A stretch of DNA of 64,000 bases, taken from contig JAFUVS010000009.1 of NCBI GenBank assembly GCA_017471175.1, forward strand, positions 62,001 through 126,000. The letters are read 5' to 3'. The position numbers and the translations under genes are program-made. Below the pieces are notes generated by a model that ran no database searches, was not told the DNA's origin, and saw only the letters and a list, made by a program, of their open reading frames with translations. The stretch comes from Paludibacteraceae bacterium (GTDB lineage: Bacteria > Bacteroidota > Bacteroidia > Bacteroidales > Paludibacteraceae). How positions within the stretch are numbered: the stretch's first letter is position 1; the number at the start of each line of letters is the position of its first letter. Shown in pieces: positions 1 to 8,413 of the stretch.

Positions 1-1677
1 GAAAAGGCTATGAAGTTCCGCGTAGATATGCACCTCAACAAGGGTGACGAGTGCGCTAACCCCATCGAGTTCGACTGGGCTAACGGTAACACCAACCCGC
101 AAGGTGCTTGCCTGTGGTACAACGTGGCTATGGTGGACGAAAACGGCAACGCTCGCGTTCCCGCTGACAAAGACTTGAAACTCACCATCATTAACCTCTC
201 CGACCAAAAAGTATCGGCTTCTGCTGACATCCGCTTCGAGTGCAAAGAACGTTCACTCGGTGACGGTCAATACACCTTCGAGGCGAATGAGACCAAAGAG
301 AAGATTATCGATGGTAAACTCATTGACCAAGTGAAACCGACTTCGCTCGTAGTTAATTTCTGCACGCCTAAGTCCTCTATGTTCATCAAGGCGGAAGTTA
401 TTGACAACGAGACTGATAGCGTCTGCTACGAAGATGTTAAACTCGTTCTTTGCGATGGTAGCGAATACGAAGATGTAGTTACCACTACCGTTATCAAACG
501 CACCATCGACTCCAAGAACCCCGAATCACTCGCTTGGAACGACACCGTTTCCGTTCGTATGGGTACCATCCTCGTTGACTCTATCTATCGCTTCACGGTT
601 ACGCCGATGATTGCAGCCGAACATCTCGACTACACCACCGTACCCGAAGAATCGCAGATCAAAGCCAACAACGGCGAGAAACTGGACTATACCGCTTTCG
701 AGGCTTACCTCGTGAAGTATTACAGCGACCTCGCTGCCGCTTACGATTCGATTGCCGCTTATGACACCATCGTTTGGGAAGCATTCAACACCAACCCCGA
801 TGTTAACGACTTCGAGAAGATTGAGGATGTAGCAGTTGCTCAAAACGTATTGGACTACGCTACCACCAAGAACATCATCCTCGCCTACACCGTTATTACC
901 GAGTGCGGCTCCGAAATCTACGACACCATCCAAGTGAACGTAGTCAAGGGCTGCGACGATGTATTCGACCTGACCACTCTGACCGACCTCTATTGGCCTA
1001 TCGCTTTCTGCGGTACTACCTATGATGTGGACGCTGTGAAGACGCAAATCCAAGCCGCTCTTGACGCTGCCGGTTCGACCGATGTCGTTACCATCCACTA
1101 CAACGGTGACACTGAATATAACAACGAGAAGATGGTTTCCGGTGATAACGTTACCTTCTATGCAAAGGTTACCAGCACCTGCGATGCTTCTACTTCCGTT
1201 ACTGCTCCGAAGACGATGACCGTTATCAACGCCGATGGTAAGGACAATCAGGTAACTACATTGCCGCTCGTCGATCCGTTCGCAGGCGATAAGATTGACA
1301 ATAAGATTCTCCTTATCGACGTGAACGCTATCAACGCAGGCAACTATGGTCTGACACTCCCGCAGTACTATGACACCGAGAATCTCGTTAAGTGGTACCG
1401 GATGGTGGGCACCGAAGCCGATCCTACAAAGGACGAACTCGTGCAAGAAGGCGGTTACTACCTCACTACCGACAATGAGAAGCTTGAAAGCGGTGCATAC
1501 TATGCTGTTATCGAAGTGGTTAACGCTGCAGCAGGTGAATGTGACGGTGAATGGCGTACTATCGTTTACGCGGTATCCAAACCCGCTACCGTAAGCAAAC
1601 GTATGATCAACGGTAAACTCTATATCGTTACAGAGGATAACGTAATCTACGATGCACAAGGTCAGAAAGTACAATAA
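1..1677 (+). CDS. Large secreted surface protein, 5' end cut off by window
   Basis: The reading frame is open to the first base (codons GAA AAG GCT precede the first ATG at 10), so this is very likely the C-terminal 558 residues of a larger protein. It is an acidic, Thr/Asp/Val-rich chain of beta-sandwich character with few cysteines (pairs near residues 15-35 and 330-345), and no catalytic motif that I recognise. It ends exactly in the tail NVIYDAQGQKVQ, preceded by MINGKLYIV, which recurs at the end of three other large secreted proteins here. The stop is followed 21 bases later by an outer-membrane barrel gene, preceded by a good ribosome site (GAGGAG). Inferred to be exported and surface exposed; function unknown. 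Confidence 0.75.
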   Translation, partial: EKAMKFRVDMHLNKGDECANPIEFDWANGNTNPQGACLWYNVAMVDENGNARVPADKDLKLTIINLSDQKVSASADIRFECKERSLGDGQYTFEANETKEKIIDGKLIDQVKPTSLVVNFCTPKSSMFIKAEVIDNETDSVCYEDVKLVLCDGSEYEDVVTTTVIKRTIDSKNPESLAWNDTVSVRMGTILVDSIYRFTVTPMIAAEHLDYTTVPEESQIKANNGEKLDYTAFEAYLVKYYSDLAAAYDSIAAYDTIVWEAFNTNPDVNDFEKIEDVAVAQNVLDYATTKNIILAYTVITECGSEIYDTIQVNVVKGCDDVFDLTTLTDLYWPIAFCGTTYDVDAVKTQIQAALDAAGSTDVVTIHYNGDTEYNNEKMVSGDNVTFYAKVTSTCDASTSVTAPKTMTVINADGKDNQVTTLPLVDPFAGDKIDNKILLIDVNAINAGNYGLTLPQYYDTENLVKWYRMVGTEADPTKDELVQEGGYYLTTDNEKLESGAYYAVIEVVNAAAGECDGEWRTIVYAVSKPATVSKRMINGKLYIVTEDNVIYDAQGQKVQ

Positions 1678-1698
1678 TAACAGAGGAGACCTAAAATT

Positions 1699-3171
1699 AT
1701 GAAAAAGACATTATTTATAATCGCATCTCTGCTTATGACCGCTTACTGCGTAGCAGACGATGTAGTAGTAGGTAATCACGCGAAACGCGACAAGAACCTG
1801 CAAGAACAAGCCGTTGATCCCGGCAAAGGATACACGTTCCAATCCGGAGATACTATCATCATCTCCAAAGATGTCAAACAATACCTTACGGGCGAAGAAC
1901 CCTCCGAATGGGTTTACTACGTTCGCCATATCGTGGGCCAAGTGGGAGGCAAACGCTTCCCGCAAGGCATCCTCGTGCAAGGTATTAACTCGTGGGTAGG
2001 TCCCGATGGACTCTTCCTCGTAGGTGCAACCAAGCAGACCCCGGAGTCAGTTAAAAAACAAGACAAAGACCGTACGAAAGTAGATCAACGTCGCGAAGAA
2101 CTCCGCCAAATGGATAAAGATCGCCGCAAAGCTATCGAGCAAGATGCGAAGCGCAACGATGCTACCGTTATTGACACGGATCGCACCCGCCCCGTTCGTC
2201 AGCCCGAAGAACAGAACCGTCCGGCTATCCGTGATGAGAAGCCCGTTCAACAACCGCAACAGGAAGTAACTCCTGCTGTGGTTGAAACAGAGCCTACTCA
2301 AGAAACACTCACGGTTGAAGAGGCGAAGCCCATCGAGAACGATATCACTATCAGCCGCGAAATTGATCGCTTCACGATCGGTCTGCGTGGCGGTGTGGCT
2401 TCTATGCTCCACAACACCATCGATGGTGCCAACGGCAAGTGGAAACCCGGCTTCGATGTTCTTCTCGACCTCCAGTATGCACACTACTGGCAGAAAGATG
2501 ACCAGCCCTCTTATGGTATCTTGACTGGTCTCTCCGCAGGTTATGTCCGCAGCGGCGTTACCTCCGAGGCTTCTTACACCATTCCTTCCAACGGTCAGCT
2601 CAGTTATGATATCAACGTGAAGGCTAAAGAGTACGATGGTGCTGTTCTGCTCGAAGTACCCTTGATGTTCTCGATGATCACCAACAATGGTTTCTTCTTC
2701 AACGTAGGTCCGCGCTTCCAACTCCCCGTCTTCAACCACTACAAAACAACGGTTGATAACGCTACCGAAAAGAACATTGTTGCCCTCTTCGAGAAAGAAG
2801 GCGTAAAGGTTGATGACCAAATCGTTACCGGTCGTGCCGATTCTGAAAAAGGAACAAATCAAACAATCAGCAAGTTCAACCTCCTCCTCGGTGCTGAACT
2901 CGGTTACGAATGGCGCTTGAAGAACAATAACTCCTTCGGTTTGGGCGTTTACGCTAACTATGGTCTCTTCTCGCTCTACAAGAACGATGCAGCAGGTCAA
3001 ATCCTTGACATCACCGCTCCTAATGGTACTTCCTTCGGTAAGGTGGACATCAACTCCATCACCAAAACCTACACCCAAGGTGACGGCTTCAAGTTCGGTG
3101 CCAAGAACGGTTTGGACTTCTTCGACTGCGGTATCAAACTGAACTACAGCTTCAACTTCGTTAAACAATAA
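1699..3171 (+). CDS. Outer-membrane beta-barrel protein with periplasmic charged linker
   Basis: 490 residues. A signal peptide (residues 1-19, MKKTLFIIASLLMTAYCVA) is followed by a small globular part to about residue 113, then a highly charged Lys/Arg/Asp/Glu/Gln stretch (about 115-215, likely coiled or disordered), then alternating aromatic/hydrophobic strands from about 225 to the C-terminal Phe-rich strand (YSFNF), as in 8-12 stranded Bacteroidota barrels. It lies 21 bases after the preceding large secreted protein and is followed by a strong terminator, so the two form a transcription unit. I infer a role in anchoring or exporting the preceding protein, by analogy with SprB/SprF-type pairs; this is not shown by the sequence alone. 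Confidence 0.72.
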   Translation: MKKTLFIIASLLMTAYCVADDVVVGNHAKRDKNLQEQAVDPGKGYTFQSGDTIIISKDVKQYLTGEEPSEWVYYVRHIVGQVGGKRFPQGILVQGINSWVGPDGLFLVGATKQTPESVKKQDKDRTKVDQRREELRQMDKDRRKAIEQDAKRNDATVIDTDRTRPVRQPEEQNRPAIRDEKPVQQPQQEVTPAVVETEPTQETLTVEEAKPIENDITISREIDRFTIGLRGGVASMLHNTIDGANGKWKPGFDVLLDLQYAHYWQKDDQPSYGILTGLSAGYVRSGVTSEASYTIPSNGQLSYDINVKAKEYDGAVLLEVPLMFSMITNNGFFFNVGPRFQLPVFNHYKTTVDNATEKNIVALFEKEGVKVDDQIVTGRADSEKGTNQTISKFNLLLGAELGYEWRLKNNNSFGLGVYANYGLFSLYKNDAAGQILDITAPNGTSFGKVDINSITKTYTQGDGFKFGAKNGLDFFDCGIKLNYSFNFVKQ

Positions 3172-3213
3172 ACCTTATCTTTTTAAGGATTTCGTTTCAT
3201 CGAAGACGAATAC

Positions 3214-3250
3214 AAGAAAAGTGCTTGACAACCTGTCAGGCACTTTTCTT
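3214..3250 (+). terminator. Strong hairpin terminator after the barrel gene
   Basis: Arms AAGAAAAGTGC and GCACTTTTCTT enclose a second stem TGACA/TGTCA with a three-base loop, 42 bases after the stop of the barrel gene. The A-rich left and T-rich right arm would work in either direction. Confidence 0.8.
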
Positions 3251-3315
3251 ATATCTGCCAACAGACAGACCAAACAAACAAATTGAAATCTCAAAACGCC
3301 AAACTAAAAAAAAAC

Positions 3316-3346
3316 TTGTGTATCCCGAAAAGTAGTAGTACTTTTG
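3316..3346 (+). promoter_or_regulatory. Bacteroidota-type promoter, TTG-N20-TACTTTTG
   Basis: TTG at 3316-3318, 20 bases, then TACTTTTG at 3339-3346. The open frame downstream could be extended to a TTG at 3344, but that codon lies inside the -7 box, so it cannot be the translation start. Confidence 0.7.
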
Positions 3347-3373
3347 CGCCGTTTTTTAAGAAAAGTACAGATA

Positions 3374-5113
3374 GTGAAACCTGTATCCTTCCTTTCTCGC
3401 TCAACTCGCGCACTCTGCCGGGTTAGGTTTTCTTCGCTACGGCTCTTTATTTTGGCTGTCGTGTTAGGCTGTGCTATCGGCTCTGCCAGTGCACAATCTA
3501 CTTGTGCAGAAGCCTTTAAGGTCGGCACGGGTGTCGAAGAACGTATCTACCGTACCGGCATCACGTGGTACACCGCCTTTACCTATGACCTTCCGATGCA
3601 CGTTGTTTATATCCCTGACCACCCCGAGTTGGCTCCTGATACTCTTTCTGCCGAGATTGATTTTAAGTGCGACGGACCCTTAGCACGTGACATTGCCGAT
3701 GCCATCGGCGAACCCGGCGATGACTCATATGTGGAACTGCCTATCATTCGTAATTTCAAGAAAACCAACATTGACGGCAAGATAGCCTACGTACTCGATA
3801 TAGAGGCTCGTTACCGCAATATGATGGCTGGCGGCGGCATCACCCGCAATGTACAGGCTTGGGTGATGATTGACGTTCCTTCCGCAGGCGATGTAACGAT
3901 TCAGCCTGACCTCAACTCCCGCGCTTGTTTGAATGAAACGGAAATAATCTCCCTCCCGCGCACGATTCCCGTGCAGGCAGATGACGAAGAAACAGTTTTT
4001 ATGCTCCCATTCAGCCTGTGGACAGAGGACAGCGTCCGCTTCATCTGGAACGGTATTCACGAACCCCTTGAAGTATGGGTCGCTAAGCAGGACTGCCATT
4101 TCCTGCCCGTTTCGACCGATGAGAACTTCCTTGGACACCGTACTATAAAGCCCGAAGATACGTGGAAACTGACTGTGGACTCCATCGACAACCTCATCGG
4201 CGAATGGACTAACGGCGGTATGTACTACGTCAAGTTCATATCCAAGGAAGCTGCCGAACTGAAAATCGAAATCGTTCCCGAAAAAGAAGTGGACGGTACT
4301 CGTCTCCGTTACGATGAAAAAGTCAAAGTCAAACGCGATGCAGCAGACCTCTTCTATTTCTCCACTAAGTGGGAAGCCACCCGCTTCACGACCCCATCTA
4401 AACATATCTGTACCGCCTATTTCGGCACAACACCCGAAATTGATATATCCAATCCCGCCACTTATTTCGATTCCGTTCGGATGGATATAGCCGCCGATGG
4501 CTCCCATTACCTTGAGTTCTCCAACACCGAAATGAAAGAATGGATTTGCTCGCACTCCACCGATGGTTACGTCTATATGCGCCTTCGTACCAATCGCTCT
4601 ACCTCACTGACCGCCTCGGCTTGGACGGATGCCAACGACTGCGCTATCGACAACTCGTGGCAACTGCGTTCCGGTCGTCCTATCCAATTCGATGCGAATA
4701 AGTACATCGAGAGTTATATCTACCGTATGCGCTACGCCGACTGGGAGGGGTACGACATCAACATCGAACGTACCGACAATACAGGCAAGACACTCGACCT
4801 CGGTATGTGGAAGAAATGCTCAACGAGCAAACCTACCAAAGCGCAGTGTATCAGCAAGTCCTTTAAGTCCACTTCCGGTGCTACCTCGTGGACTATCCCG
4901 CAAGCGGACGTGGACAAGTGGGGCAAGAGTTACCCCTCGGCTGACGGCGTGTTCTACTACTGGAACTTCAATTTCAATAAGGCAGCCTCCGCTGTCGTCT
5001 TCACCTCCGGCAGACCCGAAGAGGTCGAACCCGAAGAACCCGACTGCGAAGTTACCGTCACAGCAGGACCGCAAACACCCCTTACTGGCACCGTCCAAAT
5101 CACCGTTGAATAA
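3374..5113 (+). CDS. Secreted protein ending in a half beta-repeat
   Basis: Start placed at GTG 3374 because the longer frame runs into the promoter at 3339-3346; this gives a signal peptide ending GSASAQ near residue 39 of a 579-residue protein. The mature part is a Cys-containing beta-rich chain with no catalytic motif that I can name; a domain from about residue 300 repeats Trp/Tyr/Phe strands. The last 22 residues (CEVTVTAGP...GTVQITVE) look like the first two strands of a bacterial repeat (InlB-B/Flg_new_2 type) that then stops; the missing strands appear after the signal peptide of the next gene. There is no T9SS C-terminal domain. First of a three-gene secreted set with 5175 and 5743. 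Confidence 0.68.
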   Translation: MKPVSFLSRSTRALCRVRFSSLRLFILAVVLGCAIGSASAQSTCAEAFKVGTGVEERIYRTGITWYTAFTYDLPMHVVYIPDHPELAPDTLSAEIDFKCDGPLARDIADAIGEPGDDSYVELPIIRNFKKTNIDGKIAYVLDIEARYRNMMAGGGITRNVQAWVMIDVPSAGDVTIQPDLNSRACLNETEIISLPRTIPVQADDEETVFMLPFSLWTEDSVRFIWNGIHEPLEVWVAKQDCHFLPVSTDENFLGHRTIKPEDTWKLTVDSIDNLIGEWTNGGMYYVKFISKEAAELKIEIVPEKEVDGTRLRYDEKVKVKRDAADLFYFSTKWEATRFTTPSKHICTAYFGTTPEIDISNPATYFDSVRMDIAADGSHYLEFSNTEMKEWICSHSTDGYVYMRLRTNRSTSLTASAWTDANDCAIDNSWQLRSGRPIQFDANKYIESYIYRMRYADWEGYDINIERTDNTGKTLDLGMWKKCSTSKPTKAQCISKSFKSTSGATSWTIPQADVDKWGKSYPSADGVFYYWNFNFNKAASAVVFTSGRPEEVEPEEPDCEVTVTAGPQTPLTGTVQITVE

Positions 5114-5174
5114 TAATACTTCGATAACGCTGAATACCCTGATAATTCTGAATACTCCGAAACTCTAAAATACT

Positions 5175-5684
5175 ATGAAAAAATACATCTTTATAGTTGC
5201 CCTCTTTGCTTTGAGCCTGACCGTGAAGGCGCAGACTGAAGCCGTTGCACACTGCGGACAGATTGTTACTCTGACTGCTAAACCCGCCGAAGGATTCTAT
5301 TTTGTCCGCTGGTCCGACAACGTAACCGACAACCCCCGCGAGGTGGAAATCTCCTCTGAGACCACCGTCACTGATTTTGTCGCCATCTTCGAGGGAATGG
5401 AGTACACTATCACGGTCAAGGTCAAAGAAGACGGAACGGGTTCGGTCGATCAAACCTCATTCATCGGCAAGGCGGGCAGTCAAATCACGCTTGATGCCGT
5501 TGAGTCCGACCCCTGCTATCAGTTCGACCACTGGGAAGATGCCGATGGTAATAGCCTATCTACCGATAAAACCTTCGCTTATACCATAGCGAAAGAAACA
5601 ACCGTCTATGCCGTCTTCACCGATCGCGAGTTCAAAATCAAAGCCACTGCCGACCACGGTACCGTGGACATACAAGTGCAATAG
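5175..5684 (+). CDS. Small secreted repeat protein, begins and ends in half repeats
   Basis: 169 residues. Signal peptide 1-20 (ending LTVKAQ). The mature protein starts with HCGQIVTLTAKP...FVRWSDNVTDNPR, the second half of a bacterial beta-repeat, continues with one complete repeat (about residues 75-150, with FDHWEDADG), and ends with EFKIKATADHGTVDIQVQ, the first strands of a third repeat. It has no sorting domain and no enzymatic motif. It lies between two ORFs that supply the matching missing halves. The 61-base spacer before it contains two imperfect 18-bp copies (GATAA..CTGAATAC). Function inferred only as a surface or periplasmic binding or assembly module. Confidence 0.65.
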   Translation: MKKYIFIVALFALSLTVKAQTEAVAHCGQIVTLTAKPAEGFYFVRWSDNVTDNPREVEISSETTVTDFVAIFEGMEYTITVKVKEDGTGSVDQTSFIGKAGSQITLDAVESDPCYQFDHWEDADGNSLSTDKTFAYTIAKETTVYAVFTDREFKIKATADHGTVDIQVQ

Positions 5685-5742
5685 TTCAACCTCGCTCGCA
5701 GGCACCGACTTTATTTCGATAACCCTTAAATTTTTCTGAACC

Positions 5743-6534
5743 TTGCCCAAACGGCTTATCATATTATTCCTTTCAGTCCTCTCCGTCAGTTTGCTTCGTG
5801 CCGATGAATGGATGCAAGCGGGTCTGCACTGCGGACAGATTGTAGTACTCACCGCCACTCCCGAACCCGACTACCGATTCGACAGTTGGTCGGACGGCAA
5901 TACCGACAACCCGCGTCGTGTGGAAGTAACCAAGGCAATGGAACTGCAAGCCCTCTTCGTGTCGGCTTGCGAGGCGCAATACACCCTCCCCGTTGATTAC
6001 CTATTCTCGCAGATGTACGTTCTCAATCGCAACCGGCTCAAGGATATGGGCTATGCCCCTCTCGCATCCGAGGTGCGCTGGTACCGCGTGACAGGCGATA
6101 TAGATAACGTTGTCGGCGGCACGGGAGATGATGTGTTGGTAGCCACAGGCTATTACCTCTCTCGCGACGGACTGCCCGGCGGACAGTACTACGCCCAGTG
6201 CAATTTCCCCAATCCAGAATCCGAGACGTGCGACATTGTGTTGCGCAGTCCTGTCTATCGTATATCGCTCACCGGTCTGACCGATGCCGAAGGAGCAAGC
6301 CTGCACCTCGTTCCCACTGTCTCCGACAAGGGGCAGACACTCACCCTCATAGGTATGCCCGTTACCGAATCGGCTACCGTCTCCGTCTTCGATATGAGCG
6401 GACGACTCCTGTGGAGGTCGCAGTCGGACGCTACCGACACCATGACCTTCGCCGCACAAGCCGCTGCCGGCTGCTACCTCGTACACGTCAAGACCTCACG
6501 ACTGGATCAAACTCTGCTCTATATTGTTCGTTAA
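5743..6534 (+). CDS. T9SS-sorted protein starting with a half beta-repeat
   Basis: 263 residues from TTG 5743, the only start that keeps a signal peptide (LIILFLSVLSVSLLRA, cleaved near residue 20). After the signal comes LHCGQIVVLTATP...WSDGNTDNPRRVEV, the second half of a bacterial repeat and nearly the same as the start of the previous gene. Residues about 185-263 form a typical type A T9SS sorting domain: SVFDMSGRLLW, then AGCYLVHVKT and a basic end QTLLYIVR. It should therefore be exported across the outer membrane and attached. The following barrel gene begins 4 bases after the stop codon, implying translational coupling. Confidence 0.68.
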   Translation: MPKRLIILFLSVLSVSLLRADEWMQAGLHCGQIVVLTATPEPDYRFDSWSDGNTDNPRRVEVTKAMELQALFVSACEAQYTLPVDYLFSQMYVLNRNRLKDMGYAPLASEVRWYRVTGDIDNVVGGTGDDVLVATGYYLSRDGLPGGQYYAQCNFPNPESETCDIVLRSPVYRISLTGLTDAEGASLHLVPTVSDKGQTLTLIGMPVTESATVSVFDMSGRLLWRSQSDATDTMTFAAQAAAGCYLVHVKTSRLDQTLLYIVR

Positions 6535-6538
6535 TACC

Positions 6539-7447
6539 GTGAAAAAGACCCTGCTTACCATCCTTCTTATTCTTGCAGCTTTGCCCCTCTTGGCGCAAGG
6601 ACGCAGCGGTCTGCAGGTAGGCTTGCACGCAGGTACGAATATGCGCTTCGGCAAGGACATCGCTTTCCGCCCCGGAGCCGATGTGGCGCTCGATTTGCGC
6701 TACGTCTTCCTCGCCCCCCTCGGCTACACCTCGCGCGTGGGCTTTCAAGTAGGTGCCGGACTCGGCTATATGTCTTCCTATCAGCAGTCATCTATCACCT
6801 CCCAAACCGACCTTACTGCCTATTCCACAGCCTCTGATGGTACGCCCATGGCAGTCCCTATGCGTTATACCGTTTCTGCCGATGCTAACTATCAGGACAA
6901 GCAGTGGGAACTCACCGTTCCGCTCCTTCTCTCTTTCCGCTTCGGCGCATTTGCCCTTGACCTCGGGCCGCGCTTCGCAGTCGGTATCAGCCCCTCCTAT
7001 TCGCTTGCCTTGAAGAACGGCAATGTGGACGCTTACCTTGTGGACTACGATGTACACATAGCCAACGACCCTTCCGTCGGCACTATCCCCACCAGCGGTC
7101 TCTCCTTTGGCGGCAACTCGTCCGACACCTCGTTCGCACTCTACGGCGTGGCGGCTCTCGGTTACGAATGGCGATTAGGTCAGAAAGGTGTTTCTGTCTC
7201 ACGCTACAACTCACCCCACGCCCTTGAAGCCACCGAACGTTCCGTTACCATCCAACTCGTGGCTGAATACCCCCTCTGGCAAAACCAACAGGCAACAATG
7301 CCCATAGTCAGACTTTCCGCTACCGCTTTCCCTGCTCCCCAAATAGAGTTGCCCGCACTCGTCAAACCTCTTTTAATCGGTGTGCGCGTCGCTTACACCA
7401 TCTTCCCCGGGTCCGACAAACGTTACCGCTGCTACTGCTTCCGATAA
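6539..7447 (+). CDS. Outer-membrane beta-barrel protein
   Basis: Start chosen at GTG 6539, which immediately gives a signal peptide (MKKTLLTILLILAALPLLAQG). The mature protein is built of alternating strands with Gly-Tyr/Phe turns (GLHAGTNMRFG, VGAGLGYMSSY, LLSFRFGAFALDLGPRF) and resembles the barrel at 1699-3171 in order: GLxxG start, GPRFxxxxxP middle, GYEWRL near the end. It is 303 residues, without the charged linker. It follows a T9SS-sorted protein directly (5743-6534). Probably paired with it on the outer membrane; specific function not known. Confidence 0.72.
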   Translation: MKKTLLTILLILAALPLLAQGRSGLQVGLHAGTNMRFGKDIAFRPGADVALDLRYVFLAPLGYTSRVGFQVGAGLGYMSSYQQSSITSQTDLTAYSTASDGTPMAVPMRYTVSADANYQDKQWELTVPLLLSFRFGAFALDLGPRFAVGISPSYSLALKNGNVDAYLVDYDVHIANDPSVGTIPTSGLSFGGNSSDTSFALYGVAALGYEWRLGQKGVSVSRYNSPHALEATERSVTIQLVAEYPLWQNQQATMPIVRLSATAFPAPQIELPALVKPLLIGVRVAYTIFPGSDKRYRCYCFR

Positions 7448-7495
7448 AATAATACAAATAACCATATTGTTAACAACCCTAAATTTTTTGAAAAA

Positions 7496-8392
7496 ATGAA
7501 AAAGTTCTTCCTTTCGGCGCTCAGTTGCCTCCTTATCATCAGTGCGTTCACTTCTTGCGAAAAGAAAAACGGTACGAACGACAAGACCAAATCCTATTTC
7601 GCCATCAGTGTAACCGACATCGGTATCACCAACGCTACCATCAGCGTGAAGCCCACCGATACGACTATGACCTACCTCTTGGGCGTTATCCCTACCAAAG
7701 AATACAACGAGGACTCCATCACATCCCGCTACTCAAAGGCTTTCTTCGATGACATCATTGATTTCTATAGTGCTTATGGCTACGAGATGAACTATATTGA
7801 CCTCTTCTATATGGGCAATTACAACGCAACTCGTAACGATTTTACCGGCGAAACCGATTACACCATCTTTGCCTTGGGTATGGACACTGTTTCCTTCGAA
7901 ATGACGACACCCGTGGTAACAAGCACCTTCACCACCGGCAAGTGGGTGAAGAAAGGTGAACGCAACCTCGGTGCCAACGATGCTGTTTTCTATGATTATG
8001 TAACTGATGAAGGCTGGTGGCAGTTCATTTCGGCTATGCCCGATGGCAATACCGACAATTTCTATCTCCTTTCCGTTTCGCCCGTTATGGCCGAAACCGT
8101 TACGGGTAAGTACACGATGGACGATATGGATCCGGACTTTACCTATCTGCGTCATTATGCCGTCAATGGCACTGACACCGTAGAAACGGACATCACCTTC
8201 ATCGAAGGTACGTTCAACGTGAACGAAACCTCTACAGGTGCTACAATGGACGCTGTCACCAAAGGCAGCGACGGATATATCTATAACATCCAAATAGAGG
8301 GAATGCTTGAAGCGGAAGATGACGCAAACTATGCTCCCGCTCGCCGCAACGTGGCTGTACGCCGCCACCGCACCCTCGGCTTGAAAAAATGA
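7496..8392 (+). CDS. Lipoprotein of unknown function
   Basis: 298 residues. The N-terminus MKKFFLSALSCLLIISAFTSC has a signal-II form with Cys at about residue 21 followed by EKKN. Bacteroidota lipoboxes are loose, so a lipid anchor is likely. The rest is acidic and beta-rich with several T-rich strands (ISVTDIGITNATISVKPTD; FEMTTPVVTSTF), resembling fibronectin-like folds of Bacteroidales surface lipoproteins, and ends in a basic segment ARRNVAVRRHR. No catalytic motif. It lies 21 bases upstream of malQ on the same strand, so may be co-transcribed, but no sugar-binding signature is visible. Confidence 0.65.
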   Translation: MKKFFLSALSCLLIISAFTSCEKKNGTNDKTKSYFAISVTDIGITNATISVKPTDTTMTYLLGVIPTKEYNEDSITSRYSKAFFDDIIDFYSAYGYEMNYIDLFYMGNYNATRNDFTGETDYTIFALGMDTVSFEMTTPVVTSTFTTGKWVKKGERNLGANDAVFYDYVTDEGWWQFISAMPDGNTDNFYLLSVSPVMAETVTGKYTMDDMDPDFTYLRHYAVNGTDTVETDITFIEGTFNVNETSTGATMDAVTKGSDGYIYNIQIEGMLEAEDDANYAPARRNVAVRRHRTLGLKK

Positions 8393-8413
8393 CCCTAATT
8401 TTTTCACTTTATT

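Noticed and set aside
526-1674. Minus-strand frames of 382 codons (526-1674), 373 codons (2047-3168) and 359 codons (28508-29587)
   Set aside because: All lie antisense to well-supported secreted proteins; their composition follows from the codon use of the + strand.
3344-3373. TTG start for the protein at 3374
   Set aside because: Lies within the TACTTTTG box at 3339-3346, so it is not in the transcript.
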